From HRBIN30 sp964534275 (GTDB lineage Bacteria > Desulfobacterota > Binatia > HRBIN30), in contig CAZHQG010000003.1 of the NCBI GenBank assembly GCA_964534275.1, positions 62,001-126,000 on the forward strand: DNA of 64,000 nt. The letters are read 5' to 3'. Below are positions 43,504-53,074 of this stretch, one piece after another (position 1 is the first letter of the stretch; each line of letters starts with the position of its first letter). Below the pieces are notes generated by a model that made no database searches, was not told where the DNA came from, and saw nothing but the letters and a program-made list of their open reading frames with translations. A program made the position numbers and the translations under genes.

Positions 43504-43743
43504 ATGGTGATCTGCCTTTGCACTTCGATAACCGACCGGTGCCTGGCCAAATACGTTTCTTCCGGGATTACCGACCCGCGCGTCTTCCTGCGGATCACGC
43601 GCGCCGGGCGCTGTAGCGCCGCCTGTCGCCAAGAGATTACGCGCATCCTCCAACAAATGGCCGCCAATCGGTCTGGAACACAAGAACTTGCCACCGCCGA
43701 AGTTTCAGGGCACAAGGAAGAAGAAGAGAGTGTGCGACGATGA
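43504..43743 (+). CDS. bfd: Bfd-like [2Fe-2S] ferredoxin
   Basis: A 79-residue protein. The first 50 residues match bacterioferritin-associated ferredoxin: CLC at 4-6, a helical part, then GRCSAACRQEI. Bfd binds bacterioferritin and reduces its haem so that stored iron is released as Fe(II). The second Cys pair is CX3C (37/41) instead of CX2C. A charged tail of about 25 residues replaces the usual short end. AAGGAG precedes the ATG. The stop overlaps the bfr start (ATGA). Confidence 0.88.
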   Translation: MVICLCTSITDRCLAKYVSSGITDPRVFLRITRAGRCSAACRQEITRILQQMAANRSGTQELATAEVSGHKEEEESVRR

Positions 43744-44210
43744 AGGGAAACCCGAAGCTGATCGAGATGCTGAATGAAATCCTCACCGGGGAACTCACGG
43801 GCATCAACCAATATTTTGTCCACGCCAAAATGTGCGAAAACTGGGGCTACAAACACCTCTACGAGAAGATTCGGCAGGAGTCCGTGGAGGAAATGAAGCA
43901 CGCGGACGAATTGATCGAGCGCATCTTGTATCTCGAAGGGGTCCCCAACATGCAACGCCTCGGGAAGGTCCGTGTCGGGGAAACCGTTCCGGAACAACTG
44001 AAGCTAGACCTGGCGCTGGAAAAGGAAGCTGTCGACCGGCTCAACCGAGCGATTGCGCTCGCCGTCGAAGTCGGTGACAACGGCACACGCGAGCTCTTAG
44101 AGTCGATCCTCACAAGTGAAGAAGAACACATCGAGTGGCTCGAAGCGCAACTGACGCTCCTCAAGCAAGTTGGCGAGCAAAACTACCTGGCGCAGCAAAT
44201 TCGCGATTGA
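43740..44210 (+). CDS. bfr: Bacterioferritin
   Basis: A 156-residue four-helix bacterioferritin. All ferroxidase ligands are present at E. coli-like numbers (Glu18, Glu51, His54, Glu94, Glu127, His130), and Met52 would hold the inter-subunit haem. 24 subunits oxidise Fe(II) and store it as mineral. It overlaps bfd by four bases and is the last gene of the operon. No strong terminator is visible in the 52 bases before the convergent permease. Confidence 0.97.
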   Translation: MKGNPKLIEMLNEILTGELTGINQYFVHAKMCENWGYKHLYEKIRQESVEEMKHADELIERILYLEGVPNMQRLGKVRVGETVPEQLKLDLALEKEAVDRLNRAIALAVEVGDNGTRELLESILTSEEEHIEWLEAQLTLLKQVGEQNYLAQQIRD

Positions 44211-44262
44211 CGCTCGGAGTCGACGCCCGCTGGGAACGCCCCGGCTTCTCCAGCCAGCGAGA

Positions 44263-45237
44263 TCATCGCGACTCGTCTCGACCCAATCCTAGGGGGGCTT
44301 GCGAGTGCGAGCCGTACAGAGCCAACACGGCCAAGGTCAGCATGTACGGGAGCGCAAGCGCCGCTTGGTAAGGAATTGCAAGGCCTAATGCCTGAATGTG
44401 GAACTGCAACGCGATGGCGAGTCCAAACAACACCGCCGCTGCGAGAATTCCCCATGCCGACCAGGCCCCCAGGATCACGATTGCCAGGGCGATGAATCCT
44501 CGGCCAGCCGACATGCCTTCGACAAACGTTTTCGCGTACGCAAGCACGAGGTACCCTCCGCCGATCCCGGCCAGCACGCCGCACGACACGAGCGAAAGGA
44601 AACGTACGAGACGCACCCGCACCCCTTGAGTCGCTGCGGCATACGGGTCCTCGCCAACCATCCGCCACGCGAGCCCAGACAGCGTTCCGCGAAACCACCA
44701 GGCAATCAATGGGACTAGCACGAGCGCCGCGTAAGCAAGCACGGGCTGCGCAAAGAGCGTGCTCCCAAGGATCGGCAACGCGGAAAGTCCTGGAATCGGA
44801 CTCCGAGCAAAGCCATCGATCGTGAGCGCGCTTCCTGTCACCCCAAAGATGGCTCGGTAGCCCACTCCCGTCGCTCCAAGGGCGAGTAGGTTGATTGCTG
44901 TGCCCGACACCACTTGGTTCGCTCCAAACCCAACCACGGCAATGGCCAGAACCGCTCCGAGCAACGCGCCCGCCCCTGCCGAAGCGATCACTCCGAGCCA
45001 CGGTTGCGCACTGGCATATGCGGCCACCATGGCAGCAAAAGCGCCGGTGAGCATCATGCCTTCCAGTCCAATGTTCACGATCCCGGCGCGCTCGGCTAGC
45101 AGCTCCCCAAGCGCTGCCAGCAGCAAGGGCACAGCCATGGCCAGTGCTGTATCAAGCAAACTTGTCGCCAACGCTTCCGGCACTCCAGAGGCAAATACGC
45201 AATCCCACGGGCCAACGCTAGTCACCGCGGCTTGCAT
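44263..45237 (-). CDS. Lone ABC permease of the nucleoside/simple-sugar type
   Basis: A 324-residue BPD_transp_2 permease with eight to ten helices. AGIVNIGLEGMMLTGAF and GFGANQVVSGTAINLLALG are diagnostic of the YufQ/NupQ side of BmpA-type nucleoside importers. Its partner permease, ATPase and binding protein are not in the window: one side is bfr, the other a divergent gene. They may be elsewhere or this may be a relic. ATG 45237 is used; a GTG at 45249 is also in frame. Confidence 0.88.
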   Translation of the reverse strand: MQAAVTSVGPWDCVFASGVPEALATSLLDTALAMAVPLLLAALGELLAERAGIVNIGLEGMMLTGAFAAMVAAYASAQPWLGVIASAGAGALLGAVLAIAVVGFGANQVVSGTAINLLALGATGVGYRAIFGVTGSALTIDGFARSPIPGLSALPILGSTLFAQPVLAYAALVLVPLIAWWFRGTLSGLAWRMVGEDPYAAATQGVRVRLVRFLSLVSCGVLAGIGGGYLVLAYAKTFVEGMSAGRGFIALAIVILGAWSAWGILAAAVLFGLAIALQFHIQALGLAIPYQAALALPYMLTLAVLALYGSHSQAPLGLGRDESR

Positions 45238-45305
45238 CTCGCTTGGCACAAGGGACTGTTTCGGGTACCAAGAGCGCCGCGCATTTTGCGCGGAACCATA
45301 CTCCC

Positions 45306-47120
45306 ATGCTCACGCCGGAAGCTCGACACCGTTGGACCAGAGAACAGCTCGCTCGCTGCGAGGTGATGGCTCCTAGTACCGGCGACCCCGTCGTTCGATT
45401 CGCGACCAAAGAACTTACAAGCTACCTGCAAAGAATCGTTGGCGGTCAGTACGCGGTTCGAACCAACGCCCAACTTCCGGCTCATGTGCTTGTGCTCCAA
45501 GACCCCAAAGGCAGCGGAACAGGCGCGGACCTGCTCGGAAGGGAACAAGAAGCCGGCTTCCACGCGTCTTCAAGCAGCGTCGTGTTCTTCGGCGCAACCC
45601 CTCGTCAGTTGCTTCACGCCGTCTACCGTTTCCTCGAAACTCTTGGTTGCCGCTGGTCGATTTTGGGACGAACGTACGAGCAGTTGCCTGCGCCGCCAGC
45701 ACAGGGCTTCGAACTCGCTCCCGCTAACCTCCAGTGCTGTTTCCAGCGAATCGGATACTGCAGCGACCTGATCAGTTGGCATTACACCCAACCTGAGTTT
45801 TACCGCGCCCGCGTCGCCGAAGACTTGGATTTGGTGGACTGGATGGGAAAAACTGGAGCGACGCACTTCTTCTTCATTCGGCACCCGTTCGATACCCAGT
45901 CAACTGTTCCCGAACTGCTCCCCCAGTTCGGGGATCGCGGTATCGAGATCGAGATTGGAGGCCACGTGCTCCCCAACCTTCTCGCCCGCAGCTTGTTTGC
46001 CGAACATCCAGAATATTTTCCCGCGAGCCACGACGGGCAGCGGCACGACCAGGGAAACATGTGCCCCAGCAACCCCGACGCGTTAGCCGTTGTCGCGCGA
46101 GAGGCAGCACGGCTGCTGGACCAAGCTGGACCCGTTGCAGCCCTGCACATCTGGGGTGCTGACGTTCTCGGCGGAGGCTGGTGTCGCTGCGCAAGTTGCA
46201 ACCGACTGACACCCCAAGACCAAAGCTTGCTGGTCTGCAACGCGGTGGCCCGCGAGTGCGAGCGGCGCCACCCTGCCACACGTGTTTACTACTTGGCGTA
46301 CCACGACACGATCGAACCGAACTTGCACGTGACTCCGCACCCCCAAGTGTACTGTGAGTTCGCACCACGCGAGCGCTGTTACGGCCACTCCATGGGCGAT
46401 CCCGCGTGCGGCACCAACCTGTACTACCGCACCGCTTTAGAACTGTACCAACGTCGGTTCGAAAATCGCCTGCGGGTGTTCGAGTACTACGGCGACGCGA
46501 TTTTGTTTTTTGGCTGCCTCGTGCCAATTCCTTCCCTCATCGCCGATGATGTGGCGTTTTATCGGAACGCGGGCGTATCAGAGATCTTCTTTCTCCAGTT
46601 TGGCGCCTTTAGCCGATGGGCGTACGCACCGAACTTCACCAGCTTTGCGGCAAGCACGCGAGGCCGACCGGTCGATGACGCTTTACGCGCACTCTGGCGA
46701 GGGTGGCACCACGAGCCCGAACGTCTGGAACATCTGTTCTTGCAGCTCGAAGCGACTTTGCGAGCACTGGTGCAATACGGAGATCTACGACTGAAACCCA
46801 AGCGCCGGGGCCAAGTTCTGCAACTTCGGCAAGCCCTGGAGCAACATCTTCCGCGCTTCGAGCCCATCGCAGCGGCTTTAGAGGCAGCGGGAAGTCCGGC
46901 CTTGCACGCGTTGGCCTTGCTCGTGCGGTACACACAGGCGGTTTTCGAGGCGGTCGCCTACGAGATCGACACGGGTAAGGACGGCGAGTCACTGTTCCGG
47001 TCCGCCTTGAAGTTTATCGAGGCCATCGACCGTACCCACAAGGGTGTATGGGGAGAACTCGACCTTCCAGTGATTCACGACGTATACAAACTTGCGCATC
47101 TTCTGCCTGGCTGGGGTTGA
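45306..47120 (+). CDS. DUF4838 protein (glycoside-hydrolase-like)
   Basis: A 604-residue protein. The first 120 residues (ATKELTSYLQRIVGGQY, SSVVFFGATPRQLLHAVYRFLETLGCRW) form the alpha/beta domain that precedes GH20/GH67 catalytic barrels. A DUF4838 part follows with HIWGADVLGGGWCRCASCNRL split by a CxC...C metal-like site, and TPQDQ. No signal peptide is seen, so it may be cytoplasmic. DUF4838 members are believed to act on glycans, but I know of no proven reaction. Confidence 0.8.
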   Translation: MLTPEARHRWTREQLARCEVMAPSTGDPVVRFATKELTSYLQRIVGGQYAVRTNAQLPAHVLVLQDPKGSGTGADLLGREQEAGFHASSSSVVFFGATPRQLLHAVYRFLETLGCRWSILGRTYEQLPAPPAQGFELAPANLQCCFQRIGYCSDLISWHYTQPEFYRARVAEDLDLVDWMGKTGATHFFFIRHPFDTQSTVPELLPQFGDRGIEIEIGGHVLPNLLARSLFAEHPEYFPASHDGQRHDQGNMCPSNPDALAVVAREAARLLDQAGPVAALHIWGADVLGGGWCRCASCNRLTPQDQSLLVCNAVARECERRHPATRVYYLAYHDTIEPNLHVTPHPQVYCEFAPRERCYGHSMGDPACGTNLYYRTALELYQRRFENRLRVFEYYGDAILFFGCLVPIPSLIADDVAFYRNAGVSEIFFLQFGAFSRWAYAPNFTSFAASTRGRPVDDALRALWRGWHHEPERLEHLFLQLEATLRALVQYGDLRLKPKRRGQVLQLRQALEQHLPRFEPIAAALEAAGSPALHALALLVRYTQAVFEAVAYEIDTGKDGESLFRSALKFIEAIDRTHKGVWGELDLPVIHDVYKLAHLLPGWG

Positions 47121-47149
47121 TGTGTAGCCAACAACATTAGGAGCCGTTC

Positions 47150-48853
47150 GTGAAGCGGAAGCGCAAACTCCTTCTCTTCCTGGTCGCCTTGCTTGGCGCT
47201 GGTGCTTACTGGTGGTACGTGCGGCAAGGACCGCACATTCCGGCGAACGCAGTTCTCGTGGTTCATCTCCACGGTTCGTATCCCGAGGCTGCCCCTGAGG
47301 GTCTTTGGAGCAAACTGTTCGCCCCACGCGAGATTCCTTTGCCGGAAGCCCTATTGACCCTGCGGAAGTGTGCTGCCGATTCGCGGATCCGCGCCCTCAT
47401 TGTTCGCATCTCGGATCTCGAAGTTGGTTGGGCAAAGGCAACCGACCTGAGAGAGGCCATTGCAGCGGTTCGCAAAGCTGGCAAAGCGACGATCGCCTTG
47501 CTCGAGCAGGAAGGTGGAAACGCCAATCTCCCCTACTACATCGCGAGTGCCAGCGAGCGGGTGTACGTGGTTCCGGCAGGGAACGTTGCCTTGCGCGGGT
47601 TGGCTGCTCGTTACATGTTCCTCGGTGGGTTGTGGGAGAAACTCCACATCGAGATGGATGTGGAGAAAATGGCCGAATACAAAACCGCTGGCGACTTCTT
47701 AGCCGGAAAGGAGATGACGACCGCGCACCGCGAGATGGCAAACTCCCTGCTCGACGATGTCAACGACTTTTACCTCGGCACGATTGCACTAGCTCGGGCG
47801 CTTCCCGTGGAGGCGGTGCGAGAGCTGGTGGAGCAACAAGGTCCTTCGGGTGCAGAGTCGCTCTACGATGCGAAGCTGATCGATGGCGCCAAGTTCCTCG
47901 ACGATGTTCGCCTCGAACTGGGGGCGGATCAGCGAAGTCTGGTGGACGAGTCCACGTACGCGCGGGTACCCCCGACACGATTGGGGCTCCAGCGAGGACC
48001 GGTCGTCGCCGTCGTACTCGCCGCCGGCACCATCGCGCCCGGGGAAAGCCACCGAAGTAGTGTGGGCGCTGTCGCCGGCGCCGATTCGCTACACCGTGCA
48101 CTCGACGAGGCCAGCCGCGATCCTGCGGTGCAAGCCATCGTGTTGCGGGTCGACAGCCCAGGAGGTTCTGCGCTGGCGTCGGACGTCGTGTGGCGTGCTG
48201 TTCAAGAAGCACGGAAGCGCAAACCTGTCGTTGCGTCGTTCTCCGATGTCGCCGCGTCCGGTGGTTATTACATCGCCAGCGGCAGCACTCGTGTGGTCGC
48301 ACAACCAAACACCTTGACCGGATCCATCGGCGTGGTGTTCGCACGGCCAAACATTCGCGGCTTTCTGGAACACTGGGGGGTCCACACGGAAACGATCGCG
48401 CGCGGCCAGTGGGCAACCCTCGACGACGTGACGAGTCCACTCAGCGATGCCGGCCGGGAGCGGTTACGCACGGAGGTACAGCGGACGTATGACCTGTTTC
48501 TCCGCCGAGTCAGCGAGGGTCGCGGGTTGCCCAAAGAGCAAGTCCACGAAGTGGGGCGGGGGCGCGTGTGGACTGGCCGGCAAGCGAAAGATGTTGGTCT
48601 CGTCGACGTTCTCGGGGGATTCTACACCGCGCTCGATGTTGCAAAGCAGGAAGCGGGAATTCCGGCCGACCAGGACCCTGCACTGCTGTTTCTGCCTGCA
48701 CCAAAGGGCTTTTTCGAGGCCCTCGAAGAGGCTCTGGAGACCAGGGTTGCGGCATCCTTGCCACGCCTCGTACGCGAGCTGATCCGCCTGTTCCCTTCCG
48801 CAATCGATTCGGCGCCGGCTCCGCTGCTGCCCGACGCGATCGTCATCCAATGA
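47150..48853 (+). CDS. sppA: Signal peptide peptidase SppA, 67-kDa type
   Basis: A 567-residue membrane-anchored Ser-Lys protease with two S49 domains. Residues 7-24 are the anchor. The general-base Lys is in MAEYKTAGDFL (N-half) and the nucleophile Ser in DVAASGGYYIASG (C-half), after VLRVDSPGGSALAS. It degrades signal peptides left in the inner membrane. TAGGAG precedes the GTG. The stop overlaps the MATE start (ATGA). Confidence 0.95.
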   Translation: MKRKRKLLLFLVALLGAGAYWWYVRQGPHIPANAVLVVHLHGSYPEAAPEGLWSKLFAPREIPLPEALLTLRKCAADSRIRALIVRISDLEVGWAKATDLREAIAAVRKAGKATIALLEQEGGNANLPYYIASASERVYVVPAGNVALRGLAARYMFLGGLWEKLHIEMDVEKMAEYKTAGDFLAGKEMTTAHREMANSLLDDVNDFYLGTIALARALPVEAVRELVEQQGPSGAESLYDAKLIDGAKFLDDVRLELGADQRSLVDESTYARVPPTRLGLQRGPVVAVVLAAGTIAPGESHRSSVGAVAGADSLHRALDEASRDPAVQAIVLRVDSPGGSALASDVVWRAVQEARKRKPVVASFSDVAASGGYYIASGSTRVVAQPNTLTGSIGVVFARPNIRGFLEHWGVHTETIARGQWATLDDVTSPLSDAGRERLRTEVQRTYDLFLRRVSEGRGLPKEQVHEVGRGRVWTGRQAKDVGLVDVLGGFYTALDVAKQEAGIPADQDPALLFLPAPKGFFEALEEALETRVAASLPRLVRELIRLFPSAIDSAPAPLLPDAIVIQ

Positions 48854-50325
48854 GGCCTCGGGCCCCGATACGGACCACATCCTCCGGATCCGCCCGGGCC
48901 AACGGAGCAGAAACTGCAGTGCTCCCCCAGAACACCGGCCACGCTAAAAATGTGCACGGTGCGGAGCTGCTCCGTCTAGCACCGTCGGCAGCCATCTTGC
49001 GACTGGCCATTCCCACCTTGTGGGTGATGGTGGCCGCAGCGTTGTCCAACGTACTCTACACATACTACGTGAGCCGCCTCGGCCCCGAAGCGCTGGCGGC
49101 CGTGTCGCTGGTATTTCCCGTCACTCTAATCGCCATTACTGCTGTGGGTGGCGGTCTTGGCGCCGGAACTGCGTCGGCTATTGCACGGGCGCTCGGACAC
49201 GGAGACGAACGCACCGTGTCGGCCGTTGCCAGGACCGCTTTAGTTTTCGGGGTGCTTTTAGGGCTCGCATTTGCCGCGGTGTTGTTCGTCGGTGCGCCCT
49301 GGCTCTTCTCCCTGATGGGGGGAAGGGCAGAGGTGTTGCAGCAAGCCGTGACGTTCGCACGTGTCCTGTTTGGCGGCGCAGCGATTTCGTTCACGGCCGC
49401 CACGCTCGACAACATCTTTCGAGCCGCAGGCGATGCGCGGACCCCTGCGGCATGGGCAACGATCTCGTTGTTTCTCCAGGTCGTGCTGACGCCGGTATTC
49501 ATGTTCCACTTGTCGTGGAACTTGGTCGGCGCTGCAATTGCAACGCTCCTGGCTCAGTTCGTCACCATTCCTCCTCGGCTGGTTTTTCTCACCCGTGCAA
49601 CGACGCGCGTCAGGATCCTCGCTGCTCACGCGCGAACATCCAAACAGGTCCTGCGCGAAATCCTCCGGGTAGGGATCCCTGCCGCTCTGGCAACGTTCTC
49701 GAACTACGTTGGTCTCTTGATCCTCACGGGCGTCGTCGGCCGGTTTGGGAACGCGCACCTTGCGGCCTATGGCCTCGGAACGCGCATGGACTTTCTGTTG
49801 CTCTCGCTCACGTACGGGTTTGCCGTGGCGGTGTTGACGCTTGTCGGGATGGCTGTGGGCGCGCGCAGGCTGGACGCCATACGCCGCTACACGCGGCGGG
49901 CCGCGGCATACGTCGCCGTCGCATTGGCTTTACCCGGTGCCCTTCTTTTCCTCCAACCTGATTTGTGGCTGAAGAGATTTACCGACGATCCGGAAATCCT
50001 CCTCGCCGGCCGCCACTATTTCCGCTGGATTGCCCCGACATACCCTTTCATCGGGATCAGCATGGTCTTCGCATTTGCTTTCCAGGGGACAGGCCGAGCG
50101 GCTTTGCCCCTGCTCTGGACTGTGCTTCGCGTCGGCCTCGTAACCACAGCAGCGATTGTCGCAGTCACCGTTTTGCGTACCCCGGAGTGGGCTGTGTTTA
50201 GCTGCGTTGCGATTGGGAATATCATCTCGGCAGCTGTTCTAGCCTGGCTCTTTGGCCGTCACCTTCGCCGGCTGAAAGCACGCTTCCAAGCAACGGCCAG
50301 CGCACAAACGTTTCAGGCCAGCTAG
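48850..50325 (+). CDS. MATE family efflux transporter
   Basis: A 491-residue MatE protein with about twelve helices in two like halves. LRLAIPTLWVMVAAALSNV and GAGTASAIARALG open the N-half; GIPAALATFSNYVGLLILT opens the C-half. These export cationic drugs or metabolites with Na+ or H+. The first 45 residues are a soluble tail. It is coupled to sppA by a four-base overlap, and its end overlaps the convergent GNAT by four bases. Confidence 0.92.
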   Translation: MRPRAPIRTTSSGSARANGAETAVLPQNTGHAKNVHGAELLRLAPSAAILRLAIPTLWVMVAAALSNVLYTYYVSRLGPEALAAVSLVFPVTLIAITAVGGGLGAGTASAIARALGHGDERTVSAVARTALVFGVLLGLAFAAVLFVGAPWLFSLMGGRAEVLQQAVTFARVLFGGAAISFTAATLDNIFRAAGDARTPAAWATISLFLQVVLTPVFMFHLSWNLVGAAIATLLAQFVTIPPRLVFLTRATTRVRILAAHARTSKQVLREILRVGIPAALATFSNYVGLLILTGVVGRFGNAHLAAYGLGTRMDFLLLSLTYGFAVAVLTLVGMAVGARRLDAIRRYTRRAAAYVAVALALPGALLFLQPDLWLKRFTDDPEILLAGRHYFRWIAPTYPFIGISMVFAFAFQGTGRAALPLLWTVLRVGLVTTAAIVAVTVLRTPEWAVFSCVAIGNIISAAVLAWLFGRHLRRLKARFQATASAQTFQAS

Positions 50326-50912
50326 CCCTGAGGTCGCCGCCCTAACGGTTCCGTCACAATGGTTTCGCGCCATTTGCGGTGCAACGGGTGGCGATCCCAC
50401 TCGCTTACAAGCAGGGAGTAGTGCAGGTAGCCTGGACGACCGTGCAGCATGGCTCCCCGGTCTTGCCGGAGGCCCAATTTTTCCAAGGTCCGGTACGAGC
50501 GTCGGTTACGCTCCTTGCAACGTGCCTCCACCCGACGGAGCCCCTCGATGCGGAACGCGTAAAAAAGGAGGGCAGCTCCGGCCTCCACATTGTACCCCTG
50601 CCCCCATACGGATCGCGCCAGCACGTAGCCTATTTCACCGGTTGCCTCGACACGACTCACAATGCGTAACTCGCACGTACCTACCACCCGCTCCACATCG
50701 CGGAGTTCGATGGCAAACGTGATCCCAGCCCACCATGGGCTTAGAACGCGCTCGATGAACTCCTCCGATTCCGACACGGATTGATGGGGAGCCCACTCCA
50801 CGAATGCGGCCACACTCGGGTCGCTGGCATAGGCGAACACATCAGGAGCGTCCGCCAACTGCAATGGCCGCAGTCTCAGTCGCGTGGTGGTCAGTGCACA
50901 ACGAGGGTACAC
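50322..50912 (-). CDS. GNAT N-acetyltransferase, RimJ/RimL type
   Basis: A 196-residue Acetyltransf_3 protein. LTTTRLRLRPLQLADAPDVF starts the fold, GEIGYVLARSVWGQGYNVEAG is the acetyl-CoA loop and CKERNRRSYRTLEKLGL the C-terminal signature. These acetylate ribosomal N-termini, antibiotics or small amines; the acceptor here is unknown. It starts at a GTG nine bases after asd, so the two may be one transcript. Confidence 0.88.
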   Translation of the reverse strand: MYPRCALTTTRLRLRPLQLADAPDVFAYASDPSVAAFVEWAPHQSVSESEEFIERVLSPWWAGITFAIELRDVERVVGTCELRIVSRVEATGEIGYVLARSVWGQGYNVEAGAALLFYAFRIEGLRRVEARCKERNRRSYRTLEKLGLRQDRGAMLHGRPGYLHYSLLVSEWDRHPLHRKWRETIVTEPLGRRPQG

Positions 50913-50921
50913 AGAGCGGGG

Positions 50922-52001
50922 TTACACGTACTTCTCGGCAGCCAAATACTCTGCGACCAGCACCGCGCCCTTAGCAGCACCCATCTTCGTGTTGTGCGAG
51001 AGAAGGATGTACTTGAACCCGTTCGGCAATGCGGGGTCTTCGCGGATGCGCCCGACGTGGGTCGTCATGCCGCCATCAGCGTCGCGGTCGAGACGTGGCT
51101 GTGGTCGGAAGGGATCGTCGTGAAGCGTAATCATGCGCTGAGGGGACGATGGCAACCCCAGCCGCACGAAGTCTTGGCCAAACTCCGACAACGCAGCAGC
51201 AAACTCTTGCACACTGGCTTTTTCCCGCAAGGACACGAACACTGCCTCGGTGTGCCCCTCCAGCACGGCCGCACGCGTGCAGGTTGCACTGACCAGGAAC
51301 GCTGCTGGCACAATCCCCTGATGCCCCAAGCGGCCAAGGATTTTTCCAGTTTCCCGTGCCACCTTTTCTTCCTCGCCAGAAATAAATGGAATGATGTTGT
51401 CCACGATGTCCAGCGCCAACACGCCGGGAGAGCGGCCCGCCCCGGAAATCCCTTGCATCGAGGTCATCAGCACCCGCTCGATCCCAAACCGGTCGAACAA
51501 CGGTTTCAGCGTAATCACCAGACCCGTCGTGGTGCAATTTGGCAAGGGAGTAATGAACCCGCTCCAGCCACGGCGCTTGCGCTGCACCTCGAGAAGGCGA
51601 GCATGTTCCAAGTTCACTCCTGGAACTAGGATGGGGACATCCTCTTCGTAACGAAACGCCGAGGCGTTGCTGATTACCGGCGTGGTCTGCGCGAACTGTG
51701 GTTCCAGTTCACGCGCAACATCCGACTCCACGCAGCTGAACACTAGATCGATGCCACGCAGGTTCAGCCGGCTTGCATCGTAGACAGGCAGGCGCAGGAT
51801 TTCCGCGTTCGGCTCCTCGACACACCACCAACGGCGGGCGCCGGTCTTTTCGTCCCGCAGTGCCTCTCCAAAGCTCTTTCCCGCCGATCGTTCGGACGCC
51901 GCGAGCAAGGCGATTTCGAACCACGGGTGGTTCTGCAACGCGACAACGGCTTGTTGGCCGGCAATTCCAGTGGCCCCGACAATGGCAACGCGTTTTTTCA
52001 T
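50922..52001 (-). CDS. asd: Aspartate-semialdehyde dehydrogenase (archaeal/fungal type)
   Basis: A 359-residue enzyme that reduces aspartyl phosphate to the semialdehyde for Lys/DAP, Met and Thr synthesis. VAIVGATGIAGQQAV binds NADP, the nucleophile is in PLPNCTTTGLV and the acyl-binding His in SATCTRAAVLEGHTEAV. The HNTKMGAAKGAVL end and the PNCTTTG form point to the archaeal/eukaryote-like branch rather than the usual bacterial one. GAGG precedes the ATG. Confidence 0.93.
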   Translation of the reverse strand: MKKRVAIVGATGIAGQQAVVALQNHPWFEIALLAASERSAGKSFGEALRDEKTGARRWWCVEEPNAEILRLPVYDASRLNLRGIDLVFSCVESDVARELEPQFAQTTPVISNASAFRYEEDVPILVPGVNLEHARLLEVQRKRRGWSGFITPLPNCTTTGLVITLKPLFDRFGIERVLMTSMQGISGAGRSPGVLALDIVDNIIPFISGEEEKVARETGKILGRLGHQGIVPAAFLVSATCTRAAVLEGHTEAVFVSLREKASVQEFAAALSEFGQDFVRLGLPSSPQRMITLHDDPFRPQPRLDRDADGGMTTHVGRIREDPALPNGFKYILLSHNTKMGAAKGAVLVAEYLAAEKYV

Positions 52002-52111
52002 GAGCCTGACCTCGGGGCCCCTATTAAGCCTGGCGCGTTTGCAGGGTCAATTGCTCCCCGTTCTACGTTCGTGTTGTCGCCGCACGGTTGGTTCACTACC
52101 ATGCCTCGACC

Positions 52112-53074
52112 ATGATCGAGGCGCAGGGCCTGACAAAGCGTTTTGGCACCTTCACTGCCATTGCCGACGTGTCGTTTCACGTCTCCGCTGGAGAGATCGT
52201 CGGGTTCCTCGGACCAAACGGCGCCGGAAAGAGCACGACCATGCGCATTCTCGGGGGAGTGTTTCCACCAACCAACGGACGCGCCCTCGTTGCTGGGCAT
52301 GACGTAGTGCTCGACTCGCTGCGAGCACGGCAGTCGATCGGCTATTTCCCCGAGCGCGTTGCCTTGTACACGGACATGACCGTGCGCGAGTATCTGGCCT
52401 ACGTTGCAAGCATGAAGCACGTACCGGCACGCGAGCAGTCGGCCGAGATCGCACGGGTGATGGACCGCTGTGGCGTCCGCCACATGGCGCACCGACTGAT
52501 CGGCACACTTTCCAAGGGCTACCGCCAGCGGGTGGGGATCGCGCAAGCTCTTCTCGGGCAACCCAAGGTTTTGATCCTCGACGAGCCAACTGCAGGTCTC
52601 GACCCAGAACAAGTCACGGAAGTGCGAAAGCTCATTCGCGAGTTAAAAGGACACAGCACCGTGATCCTTTCGACCCACATTTTGCCCGAGGTGGAAGCGA
52701 CGTGCGATCGCGTGCTCATCATCAACCGAGGCCGGTTGTTGGCAGTGGATACTCCCAGCAACCTCAGCCGTAAACTGCGGCAACTCTCCCAAATCCACGT
52801 CGAGGCCCGGGCTCCAGCAAGCGCACTGGCGGAGGCGCTCGGGCAGATTGATGGAGTCGTCAAAGTGTCGATCACGCCGTTGGATGGCGACCTTGTTGCG
52901 GCCATGATCGATTCAGCCCCCGACCACGATGTGCGTGCCGCAATCTCTGAGGTGGTGGTGCGACACGGCTGGCAACTGTTGGAGATACGTCCGGTGCAAC
53001 TGAGCCTGGAGGACATCTTTTTGGAGCTCGTCCATCGTACGCAGCCTCGTTCTTCATCGGAGACACCGCAGTGA
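52112..53074 (+). CDS. ABC transporter ATPase, GldA-like
   Basis: A 320-residue ATPase. Walker A is GPNGAGKST, the signature LSKGYRQRV, Walker B VLILDEPTAGLD and the H-loop STHIL. A C-terminal extension of about 100 residues is typical of GldA/CcmA-type subunits that drive exporters. It heads a four-gene operon with GldF-like, GldG-like and DUF4340 partners; the next ORF overlaps by four bases. Confidence 0.94.
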   Translation: MIEAQGLTKRFGTFTAIADVSFHVSAGEIVGFLGPNGAGKSTTMRILGGVFPPTNGRALVAGHDVVLDSLRARQSIGYFPERVALYTDMTVREYLAYVASMKHVPAREQSAEIARVMDRCGVRHMAHRLIGTLSKGYRQRVGIAQALLGQPKVLILDEPTAGLDPEQVTEVRKLIRELKGHSTVILSTHILPEVEATCDRVLIINRGRLLAVDTPSNLSRKLRQLSQIHVEARAPASALAEALGQIDGVVKVSITPLDGDLVAAMIDSAPDHDVRAAISEVVVRHGWQLLEIRPVQLSLEDIFLELVHRTQPRSSSETPQ

